NCBI RefSeq assembly: GCF_031877795.1
Contig: NC_133935.1
Span: 49,499,330 to 49,563,329, forward strand
From: Strix aluco
Lineage: Eukaryota > Chordata > Aves > Strigiformes > Strigidae
Length of the DNA: 64,000 bases
Direction of reading: 5' to 3'
The notes below the pieces were generated by a model. The model searched no databases and was not told the origin of the DNA. It saw only the letters and a program-made list of their open reading frames with translations. The position numbers were made by a program, and so were the translations under genes. Below are positions 47,562 through 62,200 of the stretch, one piece after another. The number at the start of each line of letters is the position of its first letter. The first letter of the stretch is position 1.

Positions 47562-50244
47562 GAGCACAGGGCCTGGTATGGGGTGAGAGCCACACCGGCC
47601 ACCATAACACAGCTGTCACACAGCTGCCACGGTGCACGGGCAGAGCCGGAGGCTCACCTCCACCACCTTGAGACTGGAGACATTGCAGAGCTTCGCAAAA
47701 GCAGCTGTTTGGTGCGTGGAAGGAACAAAAGGAAAAAGAAAAATTTTCATCTCAAGTTGAGCCAAAAACCCCTCAACTTTTATGATTTTCCTTGGGATTG
47801 TTCTGGTGGTGGAACAAATACATTTCACTTATCCAAAGTGCAGTGTTTTATTTAGGTTGAGGTACCCAGAACGCAAATACCTTGAGGGTGCAAAATGGGT
47901 GCAGCACCTCCAGCCCAGTCAGAAAACCCCACGCTTTTTCTTACTTCTTGGAAAAAGAGGTTGTCCCACTGAAAGAGCAACTGTTTCCTGGGGTGCAGAA
48001 ATCCCTCAGGACACAAGTAACTATGAAACCTGCATGCTTTCCCTCTAGTCCTTTCATAGTCGCTGTTTGGCCTCTGCCCTGAGGCTGTGGACAGCAGCAT
48101 GGGTCTGCAGGCAGTGTTGGACTCGGCAGCGCTGCTCTGGCTGAGGCTCCCATCAAGCAGGATGCCCACAGTGCTCCAGCCCACAGAAAGTGTGAGCTCA
48201 TCTACTGCCCACAGCAGTCTGGTAAAACCCCAAGGTAGTGTCCCCAGGTTGTTGCTGTATTTTGTGTGACTTCGCTTTGTTCATACAAGACAAATGGGTG
48301 CTGCGCTGTGAAAGCACAAGCTGTTTCTCTCTTCTTCCCCTTCTCTTTTTTCCTTGATTTAAAGCCATTTGCTGTTTGGAGCAGCCATGTCATTGTGGAA
48401 AGTCTCCTGTCTCTCACCACTGGCACATGGCGTCTCCCTGGTGCAAATGAAATGCAGGTATAGATAGCACCAGTCTCTGTCAGCTCCCACTCTGGGGCCT
48501 ACCCCAGGGCTAATCCACTTCAAGGCTGTCAAAATCAACCCACTGGCCAATGGTCCTTCTCTACAGACCTTTTTATCATTTTCACAGCTTCCTGCCTCTG
48601 CTCCCACGTGGGGTCTGCTCCAAACCTCCCCATGAACCCCAGGGTGCCTCACAAGGACTGGTCAGTGTTGGCAGTGGGAGAAAAGAGCTGTGAGCAGGCT
48701 TCTTACTGAGCACCCAACCCATGGAAATCATTTTCAGTCTCAGCTGACCAGCGTGGAACTGATAATTATTGTGCTTGTTGAAGGGCTGATGAGCAGAGCA
48801 GACCGCAGGCAGGCAGCCTGAATATTTACACTCCATGACCCCATTGCATATGAACATGACTAGTCTCTTTGGGCTGATGGGCCAGATCTCTTTGTATTAA
48901 GCATTAATGAAAATATGTTGCATTACTATTGGGAAAGAAGGATTATGGACTTGCTGGGGCTTAATATCAGAAGGATAAGGTTTAACTTTGTTTTGCTTCC
49001 TTGACAATATTTTATGCAGGAAAGCAAGCTATGACCTTGATACATAATGTCGCTGCTACCTGAGAATCATAAAATCCCAAGGACAGTCACAGTGCAGGCA
49101 TAAATATGTATATTGCATCAGTAGCAAGTGCATGTATTTTGATAAGCTTACAGGCTAAGGACTTCAGTGTAGATTCCTCTGACCAAAATTTAGACATGAC
49201 AGACAGTGTCTGATCCAGTAGCTCCTGGCCCCCTTCAGAATTAATGGAAAGAAGTGGGCATTTCTAGGGCGCAATTCATCTCACCTGTGTTAGATCTACT
49301 TTAGAATAGCATGAGCCCCACAGGTGTCTGTGTTGTAAAGGCACTTTGGATAAGTAGTCCAGGTATCTTCCAAGTTGTCTTGCTATTAGTTTGCCCAGCT
49401 CAGCTTGTGTCAAGCACAAAACCCCTGCAGTGCCCTAAAAAGGAGATGTTGTCTGATGAGAGAGAGAAAGAACAGCACATGCCATGAAGTCCCTGTCCCG
49501 TTTTTTGTCAACCTGAAATCCACCCAGCCAGGTAGTTCTTGTGAGATTTTAAGCACAGGTGGGAAGTTGGGTCATGAACTTGGAGAGGTGTTTGCAGACA
49601 AACTTATGCCTTACTTCAGCAGCTGCTGTTCAAGGTCTTCCCACAGCTGGCTGGAGCACAATCAGTGTCCTTGGCTTTCTATGGCTCAGGCACGTCTCGA
49701 GCAATGATTATTTTCCCCCTTAGACCCAGAAGCCTTTTTTTTAAAACAGGCTTTTAAAAATAAATCCTTCTTTCAGCGTAACTGCTCCAGCCCAGCAGCT
49801 GTGGGCAGGTCTCGACCCCTGATCTCACTGTTTGAGGACAGATTCCCCCCTGCAGAATACCTGTAATTCAAGCATTTGATTTTTCCCAGCAGGGCATAAT
49901 TTCTGCAAATGAAGCCTATTTGTGTAATGAAACATCAAGTAGTTCACACAAGGATGGAGAGCAGTCATATAGGAAAAGAGCTCTCAAGTGAAATGCCATG
50001 CCAAGAAAGATTTAATCGTAGTTACCATACAATACATGCACAAAAAAAAGAGGGAAAAAAAAACCCTGCAGGAACAGGCTGTTTTCATTTTCCAGCAATT
50101 GCACAACAGCAAGCCTACCTCCACACTCAGTAAGCTCCTGTTGGCACTAATTGGCACCCTTGCTGGCGGGTCTGTGCAGAGGAGATGAAGTCTGGATGGT
50201 TTGCATGGTCAGACCCGCTCCCTCACCTCTGTGCGAGCATGCAA

Positions 50245-50285
50245 GATGCAGGCAAGTGAGATGCAGGCAGGTGAGATGCAGGCAG
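50245..50285 (+). repeat. 15-bp minisatellite, about 2.7 copies
   Basis: The unit GATGCAGGCARGTGA occurs twice and is followed by a partial third copy (GATGCAGGCAG). The copies differ at a single base. It produces a chance peptide repeat in one plus-strand frame. Confidence 0.85.
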
Positions 50286-53200
50286 CCCCTCACGCCCTGT
50301 GCTCAGCGGCAGGCAGCGGTCCTGACCCCTGGCACATTTCAGGACTTCTGCAAAAGAATTTCCTCAGATAGGAAGAAAGCAAGTGTGTGCACAGCCATGC
50401 TGATATCAGATGGGAGACTTGCGCCAGGAATTTGAGTGTAGTTAGCAACTTTGTAGTGTGCAGGGACACCTACTCCTTGGGTATAGTGAGCATGTAGATA
50501 CTTGTATTGCTTGGAGCATATGCTTCAGTGCTTTCTTCAGTGGGGGCCTTAAGGATCGTGTGAGTTCCTCCCTATAATATTTACTAATGGCATCCAAGAT
50601 TATCACAGGCTTTTTCCATCCTAACTTTTGTGGTGATATTTTTCCATGTTTCTTACTTCCTATGAACCTCCTCTTCTCTTGCTGTTTGCCACTGCAATTT
50701 CTGTTCTTGTCCTTGACAGAGTCTAGAGTTTTCCATGTGGAGGTAAAGTTTATTACTGACTCTCGAGTGAATCTTCAACGAGAGTCATCCAGGTTCTTCA
50801 TTTCACCAGAGACCAAGCCAGCCCTTTCTCTATGCCGTTTCTGTACCAAATGACATCTTGTCCCAGGGTGATGCCTAACATGGGCACTTAATGAAGCAGA
50901 CAGGGAATTTTAGGAAAAAAGAATAAATGTATGAGATCTTCTATTTTATTTATTATTATTATTTTTCAGACAACAGTTAGCTGAGCTGAAAGGGTTGATA
51001 CAGCTTATACAGGGTACCCCTATTATTTGCATTACACAGAAGTGTGGGTGTCAGCCAGATGGCTGTCTGGCTACAACATTATGGGCTGAGTTTGTACCTC
51101 AGACATTCAGATGTTCCCATTCCTTTCAGTGGCAAGTGCTTGCTGTTTCTTGGGTAATTTGTCTGTGCAAGATATTTCCAGGGTCTTTTAAGATAATTCC
51201 AGGAGTTCACTAGATTTTAAGAGTAGAGTAAGTGCGTTTTCATTTGGTTTAGCAGTACTAGCTGTGAATACTGCACCAATACATAGCCCTCCATACGCAA
51301 ATCCTTAAGGAGACTGCTCTGAAACTCACCAAGGGTTAAGATGTTTTTTTCTGCTGACTTCTGCGGGTTTTAGAGCATGCCCAGCTATCTGATTAACCAA
51401 ATAGACTGAGCAGGATTTCACCCCTACCATTAGCACTGCAGGAGAAGGGAAGGGGACTGGCAATGGCAAGGCTGCAGAGTCTTCTCTCTTCAACCCCTTC
51501 TCTGTTTTTGCAGAAAGTCAGACACCTTTTGGACTATATCTGCCCTTTCAAAAAGGTTTTCAAAGCTAGGGAATAAGTCTGTGAGTGACAGAGAGGGTAC
51601 AAAGGAGTCATTGCTAAAGCTGGCTGCAAACTTTCAGTCCAGGTTGCCTTCCAACAGCAACCCGGGCTTTTGGACAAAATGTATTGTGCACACAGAAGCA
51701 CTCTATCAAAAGTCAAACTGTTGCCAAATATTTTCCAGCCAAACCTAGGTTTAGTTTTTGACAAGAAAAAAGAAAGAAATGTTCTCATGGCTAAAAATTA
51801 TCTCTGCAGTAGCTCTGTGTAATTGTTGGAAATGCAGTCTCATATATGAAGGATATCTTGCTATGCACAACACTGTAAGTAACTTTGTGAATGTGTCAGC
51901 AATAAAAATGCCTAAGTTGTAACACAAAATTCTTGCGGTAAGGCAGAGAGAGAAGAGCAAAATCTGATTGCCCACCAGTTAGTAAGCAATTTATTTTTGT
52001 ATGGAAATAAGCATTTCCATTCTTAATGACTATGTAAGCAGAAGTGATTATGACAGCTAGCTTATTTCTACAATAAGAGGCTTCTTGGGACTGGACAGTT
52101 GGTAGAATAGGGAAACTCCTTTGCATTCATTAATATTTGCATGCATGCCTAATATTTTAGGTGGTCATAAGGGAAGAGCCCTTAGAAAGATGGCCTCGGT
52201 ATCATAGCAGTGAAAGCCTGGTTAAGAAACAGGCAATGGGATCTGATTTGTTCTCTCTGCAGCTTAGTGTTAGCAACTCCTAACAAGTCTCAGCTCTGCC
52301 AGTGAGTGGGTGTATAGTCCTGGAGAGCTGTTTAGCTCCCAACGCTGATGTAGCACAACCTCCACCCCACTCGGCCACTGTTTTGCAGGAGCTGGAGCAT
52401 CCCAGCCATTTTTGGTGGCCTGAGAGAGAAGAAAGGAGCAGGCACAGGTCAACTTTCCTATTCTCAGAGGAGACTCAAGTCACCAGCAGTGGTGATGACA
52501 TTTCAAGGGACGCCTCTCTGCCTCATTCCTACTTTTCCCACCATCTGCGCTTTCTTTCGGCGAGGTCTGTGCTTGCTCCTGTCATGGAATGAGGTGGGAT
52601 GGGATGGGTTAGAGCAAGGCTGGGTGTCCCTGTCCAAGCCCATTTGTTGGAGTCCAGCACTGAGGCTTGCTCCTGGGTCTCTTCCCCAGCTCTGCTGCCT
52701 CATCCAGCTCCTCTGCTCCTGTCCCCACTCTGCAGTGGGAAGGTCTCTGCTGTGTCCCCTCCTGAGCCTCAGAAACTGCTGGCAGTCCTCTGGCAGGTAT
52801 CCCTGCTCCCACATCGGATGCTGGCTCCCAGGAGATGGAGTCTCAGTAATGTGGCTGAGGCCAAATATTAAGTGCCTCTGAAAAGGTTTAAGATCCTATC
52901 TTCAGGCCTCTGATTTTGAACACTCATGCTTTAATTCAGGCGTGGTGTGTGGGAAAAATATTAAATAAGCAATAATTGCTTCATAGGTATAATAACCATG
53001 CTGGAAAATCATATTTTGACTTCAAAATTGATAATAAACACATGCAATAAATAAAGGTAATCATGCATTACATGTCCGTGGCAGTAGATGATACCAAGTG
53101 TATTAAAACAGTATCAATCAGGCACTGAAAATGGTTTATATTTAGCACATCTCATTTTAGATTAAACAGACTCCACTCTCAATTATCCAGTAATTACCTA

Positions 53201-56200
53201 GAGGCATGAAGGCATGTACACAAAGCTACAGCAAAGAGACTCTGTGAGCACTGGCTTACTTTGCTGTTGGTGAACTTCATTTTGTCAGGATTAATTGGCA
53301 AGAAGGCTGGTGATGAACACATGACAAACACAACACTCAATAACGCTTTAATAAAGTGATGGAAGCAAATGTTTTCCATCAAACCTCTTCAGCACAGGAA
53401 ATGTGATTAATTAAGCACATTCATCTAATTACTGTATGAATTCTCAGGAGGTAAACGTATACTCCAAGGCAGATACGCTGGGTATGATTCCAGAGACTAG
53501 ATTCAATTTATTTTTATGTGGTGTTTTTATGTAAACATTCAATAAGTTATTTTTTAAGGACAGATCTTAACCGTGATTGGTTTCCAGCACTGGATCAAAG
53601 CCGGTCCTAATCACCAGTATTCATCAGAGGTAATGACAGCTCTTCCTTCAGAATAACTCTCTGGCTTGTCTATTACCTCGAGTGAGACCGAGCATTAGGA
53701 AAAATGCAACCACCAAAGTGTTCTTTGGATGCTGGCTGTGTCTAACAAGCCTTCTGCTTTCCTCTGCATTAATAGTGTTTGGGTGTGCAGGGCTGGAGCT
53801 GCTTTTCTAATTAGCATCAGCAAACATGAGACTCCAAATTGTGTCCATACGAGTTTTGACTGGAGGTCTGGGGACAAACCCTTTCAAAAACAAGAGCCAT
53901 GATGTTCCTTTCCTTAATCCAGGCATAGGTATCTACAGCAGCAGCTGTAGGGGATGCTGAGCTCCCAGCGCTTTCTGCAGCTGGGCAAGGGTAGCCCATG
54001 GCAGGGCAGCCGTGGTGGCAGCCGTGGGTGCTGGTGGCATCCCACACCCGCCCCCCTCCCCGCCCCCAGCCACTGCTGCCAGCCCAGCTCTGCCCTGGGG
54101 CTGCCTCCCAGCACTTCCAGACAGCACCCAGCAAAATTTGCTTCTGCAACAGAAATCCTCATTTTGCCTGGGAAAGGAGAAGCAGCAACTGCAGAAACAG
54201 TTCAGCCTAGCGACCTGAAGGGCAGTAACCCCACTGAGGCATCCCCTTGTCCCAGCACAGCCTCAGGCTGCTGAGGGGCTGAATCCCCCTCCCCAGCCGC
54301 AGGGTGCTCCTACCCATGGAGGAAAGCTGAAGGGACTGGCATGCATGGCACAAAGAGATATGCAATCGCAGCGGTGCCTTGCTGTGGCTTTGTGCAGAAA
54401 CACCAAATATTTGGGGGTGTGAAGCTGGGGAGAGGAAGACCAAAGCAGTGAGGGGAAAAGCCATCTCATATCCCCACCACCACTATCAGCACTGCTTCCG
54501 CTCCATCCCCCTCTCCCTTCCCCATAGGAAAACCCATGCCTGGTGCCTGTAGCCTTAAAAAGATCATTGCCAGGTTATAAATACTCACCCATTGATTAAC
54601 CACATAAATGCCCACCATCCAGAGAGCTCTCCTTCCACACTGCAAATGTAACTAACATCAGGGTTGCTCATCATCACAGGTCCTGCCATATTTGTCTCAT
54701 TAAACCCAACAGCGCCTTGGTCTTTACTGATGGATTCATTTTAGGGGTTTACAGCAGCCTAGTCCATATTGCATTTGAAGTCAACAGAGAGACTCTGACT
54801 GACTTCTGTGGGCTTGGATTGCTTCCAAGGGAAATATTTTCCTACTTAAGTAACTCTGAAACAAGGCAATCACACCAACAAAAAAAAAAAACCACCATGG
54901 AATGTTTCTTTTAAAAATATGTTGTTGACAGCAGAGAGCAAAGAAATCCTAGCACTGGGGATATATTTTTAATGTTGCTTCAATCAAATGCTTCAGAATA
55001 ATGAAATACTTGCAGAATAAACCTGTTTGCATTTATGGCCTTCCCAGCTATGGCTGGGCAAGGAGGAGGGAAGAGCTGAGAAATTCTGGTTCAAAGGAAA
55101 CAACTAAGGAGAGCAAAAGCTTTCTCTGGCAACTTGCTAGCTTCCCTGAGAGGGGCAAGGAGAGCGGAGGCTGGGGGAAGTCCCGTGGTGTGATGAAGTC
55201 CCGTATCACTGTATGAAGTATCTGCCCCATTGGTGTGAACTAACTCATTGCAATACCAGCTCCTTACAAAGGGCTGGAGACCTTCCAGAACATTTCAGCC
55301 ATAAGGACACAGTACTTAGATGAATAGAGCTGAGGAGGCATCCCCATGGGAGAAGGCAGGGCTCTGCTTGGCCTTTGCTTGCTGACAGCAGCCTTGGGAG
55401 GCTCCCACTCACCCTAAATAGCTCATCGTGGCACTGCTAACACACTGCAGGTATATACAACAGCGGCAGGTGAATATACCTGTGGGTAGGTGGATATCTG
55501 AGAAGGCTCCTGTAATCAACCCTGCAATGTAATCACTGCTCTGCCCTCTACTTAGTGCATAATACCTTCTTGCGTAATGCTGGCAGGATAATTAGTGCCA
55601 CTTCAGCAGGGTGAGCCCAGACACAGTGTTGGAGCAGCTGGGTGACTTGCCTAGGATGTCTGCTGGCTCCCGCTGCTGATAACCAGCCCGTGTGATGGAG
55701 GAAACCCTAGTTGTGCTCACCAGGAGGGCAGGGCTAACCCCACCAAAGCACTCAGGGATGGACCAAGCTTCAAGCAACATCAGTGAAACACAAGACTACA
55801 TAAGCATCACAAGATGTTCAACTGCTAGGATTATTGTTTGGGAATCCTGTACGAGAGGTGCCACATGGGCACTGGAGAGCCTGCAGTCATGTCTTGATTC
55901 TCAGGAAAAGGAGAGGTTAGCATAAGCTTGCCCACCCTGTTTCATAAATCAAGCCCATACATATCTCTTCAGCATGGTTGACCTGGTGCCTTCCATTGTA
56001 GTGTGTGTGTGTTTGTTTTGCCTGTGACTTAGGACACCAGATTTCTGTGTGTCCTGCTGGGCTATGCAAAGCATCTGACATCTTTGCTCTAAAAATAAAC
56101 TGGAATTACTGCTTCCCTTAGTGTGTGATTTGATGCTTTTTGTCTTCTACTCTCTGTCTGGAGGTGGTGGCATTTCATGTGTGTCCAGGGCCTGTAAAAT

Positions 56201-59200
56201 GTTCTGGGTTTACCTGTGTTCGGATCTATCTCTAATTGTATGGGACCTGGGAGACACTCTGAGAAAGGCAGCAATCAAACCCTCACTGAAGCATAGAGAA
56301 GGGACAAGTGAAACTGTAGGACGTGGGCTGCAAAGACACATTTTTTTCCTCGGGTTTGGAAGGGCAATCCCAGAGTTCATCTTACTGGCATAAACTAATA
56401 TGCAAAGGGGTCTCCTCTCCCAGTGTGCATTTAAGGTGGGGATATCAAGGGAACAGATGTGCTGTTTTGAAAACCAGCATAGCAAATAGTGCTTTGTGAC
56501 AAATCTGAGGCAGGCACCATCTGCCTAGGACACGTCCCATGTTCTTCCCCTCCTTTGCAGCCCCTTTGTGGTCCCCAGTGGGTACCTTGCTTACAAGGGT
56601 TGACATTGAGTTAGGTTCCCATCATGGAAACCAGAGGAAAGACAGCATCACAGTCTGAGAAAGTGGGTCCGTGTCCTGTTAGACACATAGCAGTATGGGG
56701 TAAAATAATAGAACAAGCACTGGAGAACTTGAAAACACCAGAAATAGTGGTTGCGCTTCCCAGCCCTGCCAGTCTCACCGCAGGGGAATGAAAGGACTGC
56801 CTGAGGAGGTGCAGCCTTGGTTGCAGTCCTGGCAATATTTCTAAGGCAGAAGGTGACCTGCAAACTCAGCCAACAGAGACCAATAGGTCTTCTGCAGCTG
56901 AGACCCAGAAAAAAAGTCTCTGGGAATGAATCAGTGAGGATCTGTATGAAAAGTCAAAATACAATAGAAGATACCCACCCGGGTCCTGTGCTGTTCTCCT
57001 TGCTCCTCCTTGACACAGCTGAGAAGCAATGCAGTACTGGGAAGGGTACGGGGCTGGGGATGGGCCAGACATGGCAGCAGGAGGCTCCTGCTCTGGGCTC
57101 CAGCTGAGCTCAGGTGTCAGCAGGAAAAGGTCTGGAGAAGAGGCACTTCACATTCAAAACCCATATTCACATTTCTCCAGTTTGCCTCAGCTTTGATGTC
57201 TTCCCACAACTGATGGGACGGGTCAGTCCTTTACACTATAGAAAACATCCTACATGCAGTTGTGAAAGCACCTCTCTTGTTTGTTTGTATCCAGCTGTCA
57301 CAGTTTCTGAAATATACACCAGCATATGGGCAAAATGCCATTCTGATAAAAGAGAATAATACACAGGAGAGCTGTGAACTGAAATCGAGTGTGGGCTTTT
57401 GGAATAACCAGAATATCTGGACAAGGAAGGATTAGTAGATGCTGTTCATGCCAGTTCTAAGGCAACTAACGCAGCAAGTTCTTTCCACTGCATCGCTAAA
57501 GCATATTATTTATCAAATATATCCTGTAATTTATATACAGTGAAAAATGACTAGAAATGTGTGTGTTTTCAGAGTGCTGGTCTGAATTAAAAAGAAATTG
57601 CTTTTCATTAAAAATAAGTCAGAGGTGTCTTACAATGTCTGGAACCAGGTTTATCATAGAAACTGTGGGCAATCTGGGGCAGACACCTCCTTTTTGTTCC
57701 CCTTTTACATGGTGTTGAGCACAACAGGGCCCAGTCCTTTGGCAGAAGATACTGCAGGAGTATAAGGACCATAGGGACCATAATTTGGCTAGGATTTTGA
57801 AAAAGACACCAGGGATCCAGTGCCCAAATGCAATGACAATTTGAGATCACTGTTCTGTAACATTAATTCTTAAAGAACGAAAGTTACAGGAAGGTGTCCA
57901 TGTCTATTGTAGTGCAAAGCCCACCTTGCTCAAAGAGTCCTTTCCCAGTACAAAAAGTGTATAATCATGTATTTCCCTGTTACAGTCAGACTGTCCTTTT
58001 GTGGTTTGGGAGATCACAGATTTCTCTAAATGTTGAGTACTGCTGTGCCCAGGTTTTTATCTGTGAAACTACACACTACAAACCCCCTTTTGCATCCATG
58101 ATGCCGTTAGAGAAGAGTGATTCAGGATGCCAGGATCTGTGTGGCATCCAACTCAGGAACAATAAAATATGCATGCTAAATTAGAGAAGCTTAAGGTGAA
58201 GCAAACATTTCATGAACATTTGGTAAATACTGATTTGCTAAGATACACATAGGGTAAACTACTTTAAAGTCCTGGGGATAGTGTTGATCAAAAAGGAGAC
58301 AATGGTTTGTCAGGCTTCCCATACCCCTAAATTCAGAAGGGCAGTGATTCATTTCCAGTCCAGCAGTTCAAAGCCGAAGGTGTGCTAAGCTTGCTTCTTG
58401 ACATTTGAGAACAGAAGCTGTCTTCAACCCAGCATGAGAAACAAGATTATCCTTTCCATATTAGAAGGAAAGTATTAGTGAAGCACCGGAGGGTTCAGTG
58501 TGGGGTCTTTTTAATGGTGGCAGACTTAGATGATGATGTTGAAATCACAAGCTGCCAAGTCTAGAAGGCAGGATGGATGAAGTATTAATTTACTTATTGC
58601 TTAAGTGCCTCAACTGGTGGTGAAATATTGCTCAGGATAGACTGCTGTAAAACAAGGATCCTTAGAGCAAGGTCATAATACACAGCTAGAGTATCTAAAA
58701 GAATAAAAGCAGGATTTTAAATTGCCATATGAAAATTTCCAAAGCCTTCAGCTATGTACATCTGCAAGAAGAATAAGAAACATGAAACTGGGTGACCTGG
58801 CCTGGAGGAAAAAAGGTGACCCTAGTGCCTCACCAGGGATATAATGAATAAGCAAAGAGTCAGTTATCATTTGCAGACCTGATAGAAATCAGAAGACAGA
58901 TTTTCCTCACAGTTTGGTCATTTTCTACTGATTCAATATTTTTCTTTATACCTACTGCCAAATCTTAGACTAACTAAGGGCAGATTTCCTATGAGACCAC
59001 AGAATTATGTGTGTGTATTAGTCACTAGCACTAGAATTGCATTGAACCCTTACTTTATATTTTTCCTTGAGTTATTTCATAAACAAAATCACCCAGCAGC
59101 AGATAGCTAGATAGCCTCCATGGTGTAATTTTAGGATACATGCATTGCTCAAGAATGGTGTCGCTATACTTTCCATCTAATAATTTTAATTTGTTTGTTC

Positions 59201-62200
59201 AGCAGAGGATATCAGAAGCTGTATGGCAGAGACTTAATCCAGCAAATGTTAAGCCATCAGATCAGGGCCAGAGTGCTCTGCACCACTTTGGCCTCAACCC
59301 TAGAGAGAGCTCAGTTTGAAAATCTGGGTTCCCAGCACCATGCACTGCATGGGGCTGTTACCATCCCCACTCCGTGGTCCCATGGCCTGGGCCTCCCCAT
59401 CGTGAACTAAATCTCTAGGAGGTGCATATCAGCTGTGCTCCCTTCATCGTGATGGAGCTACTCTACTCTAACATGAAATATGAATATAGGCTTGTACATG
59501 ACAATTCCAGCTGTTCAAGTTGAATTAGTAAACAAGCAAAAAAAAAAATCTCTAAATATTTTTTATTTGACTGTGGACATGAATAGCAATGCACAAACTT
59601 CCTGCAAAGTCAGCTGTCCTCCTCCCAGATGATGAAACAAATTGACATAATGCTTTGCATTTGTGGTGGCTTTCCTTCTTCGCTCAACAAAAATCATATG
59701 GAAGAAGCACTGCTGGATTTGAAATAAGCTACAAATAAACTAAGTACAAATGCTAACTAATCACATGCTGTCTTGGTCCACCTATTTAGAAGCATTGATT
59801 GGTTTCTGACACGTAGGAAGCCACAGACCATGGTGTATACCTCTACCAGGCTCACAGCCTGCTAAAAAAGGGATGCTAAACACTGTCTATGCTCTGTATG
59901 CCTTGTGTGGTCACTAACAGTGGGCATGGGGTTCACCATTTGAAATGTATTCACGAAAGGCAAAATAAGAAAAAAAAATGCTACTCTGACTGTTGCAGTG
60001 AGAAATTGATGCCCATCAGAAGCTAAAATAAGTCATAATGTGCGAATATGTGCTGCACGCCTGAGCCCACGCAGGATGCTGTCAATGCGCGCCTGCACAG
60101 AGCAGGCAGCGTGGCAGGTTCAACTAGAGCTGGCATCACCATTTCTCTCAAAAACAAACTGTCTTTCTAGAACTGCCTCATGCTGGGTTCTCCTGACTTG
60201 AAATCCAGGCTGCAAGAGGCAGTCAGCATTTCTTGCCGGGCTGGGGCACGCAGAGCCATAAGCTCAGGGATGGAGGGCACCAGCACCGGACTGCACAGGG
60301 GCTGAGCAGTCAGCTCAGCACCATGCTTGCCCAGATCCAGGGTGGGCAAGAGGACACATCCTACATCCTCCTATGTGCAGGGGGAGTGCAATCAGGTCTG
60401 AGAACACAGTTTTAGCTTTTTCTCCAACTAGCAGAGCAGTGGCAGTTCACACCGTTGCAGCCCCTTTGGTTTTGTCCAGGTACATGGGAGCCATCCCAGT
60501 TCCCATAGGCTCTGGGAGATGAGGCTGCTGGGCTCTGGCTGTGTCACGTCTGTAATTCACATGAAACACAGATTTAGTTGGTTTTGGTGAAATTACTCCA
60601 ATTGCAAGGCAGCTTTTGCAATGAGAGGCTCCTTTCAGAATGCTTTCCAGCAATCAGTTTGCAACAGCCTTATTTATTGTCACCGCTTAATGATATATTA
60701 GCAATACTTCTGCCCTGGCAGTAGGGCTGTCAGGACCTCTCTGAGCAGCGGCCAGACACCACACTGCCTTGGCAGCTCTCCAGTTTCACTCCACTTGCCG
60801 CTGAGAGTTGCTTCAGGTATTCAAGCTGAGCCTTACCTGCTGTGCTCACTTAGGCTTTGTACTTTCTGTGCTAGAGTGACTGACTGCTAAAATAAACCTG
60901 ACAGGGCTTTTTTTTTTTTCTTTTTTCTTTGGAAGTGATTTCAGCAGAATTCCACCTATTGCCTCACAAAAACAGTTATTTAACACAGCCTGGAACCTTA
61001 ATCTGTTTGCTTTTTGGCCAATATAGGCAGTAAAAAGACCCCCAACTTTTCTCCTTTTACAGGTACACCCCCAAAATCCAATAACCAAGTTACCTCCTGT
61101 TATGGCAATAGGTGAGCTACACTGAATTTCTCTCTTCTCCCCAAACCTGGCTTTTTCCTTACTGGAGAATAACCCAGGTGTCCCTGGCCCCAGATAAGAA
61201 AGCAAGCTCTAAATCAACAGGTAGCAGTTAAGATAGGTGGCTCAATGATACTGTGACTTTCATGTTGTTTTTAATGACACTGACAGCCTTGACTTTCTGT
61301 GCTCCCCTCTCCGGGCCATAAACCAGCTGGGAGCCTGGAAAACCGTGAGTGATAAGAGGCCAGTACAAACACAGCACCTGCCTGCAAGTTTTGACAGTCT
61401 CAGCTCTCGCAGTCATAGCTGTATGGCTCAAAGGAGTAGGAAAAAGCTGGACAAAAAAATTCTGACAATGTTTTCATGTCTGGAAATATTCCTTGGTCAT
61501 AACCACAACGTCTGAAGACACCAGTTTGAATAAATTTCTTCTGAAAAGCAAATGAAAATAAAGCATTGAGTTAAGATCACTGTGGAAACATGGGCTGGAA
61601 CATTTCAATCTGACATTTTCAAATACTTTGAAATTACAAATGCGACATAAGGAAATCAAAGCTATAATTGAAAAAGCTGCACTTCAGATGATTGTGTCCA
61701 ATCCAGAACAACAAATACTCCCAAATTTAATGTTACCAGAAACTCCAAAATTACTTTTTTCAATATGGTTTTGAATTTTTTTTAATTTGAAAATCTTGGG
61801 GAACAGCTCTAAAGCTGGTAGTCAGTAACCACTTTGGAAAAAAAAAAAAAGTACATTTCTCTTTTATTGCTTTTGATTAGTCTGCTTTCCCCTTGCATGC
61901 AGAGGGTTCCTATTTTCCATGCTTGAACAGTGCATTTAAATTGTAGGTTTTTTACAAGAGAACTTAAAGGTAATTTTAAATTGAGACACAATGTAAGAAC
62001 AGGGGTTTTTTCCTCATTGTATTTACTTAGATTACTGAGCTAGTAAAAAAGGACACCTGAGGTAAAGGTACAGCATGACAACATGTTTTGAAGTATAGCA
62101 GTTACAAACCATCTCTGAATTACCTCCTCCTCATGGAATTTTCCTTTGTTTTCCAGTGCCTGGAGAAAACATGAAATTCAATAACACAAATAAGTGGTAA

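Noticed and set aside
47301..47855. 184-codon plus-strand frame
   Set aside because: It runs through the CA microsatellite (giving a His-Thr run) and has no family signature.
55600..55650. Possible MIR core (GGTGACTTGCCTAGGATGTC)
   Set aside because: Fewer than 25 bases resemble MIR and the flanks do not follow the consensus.
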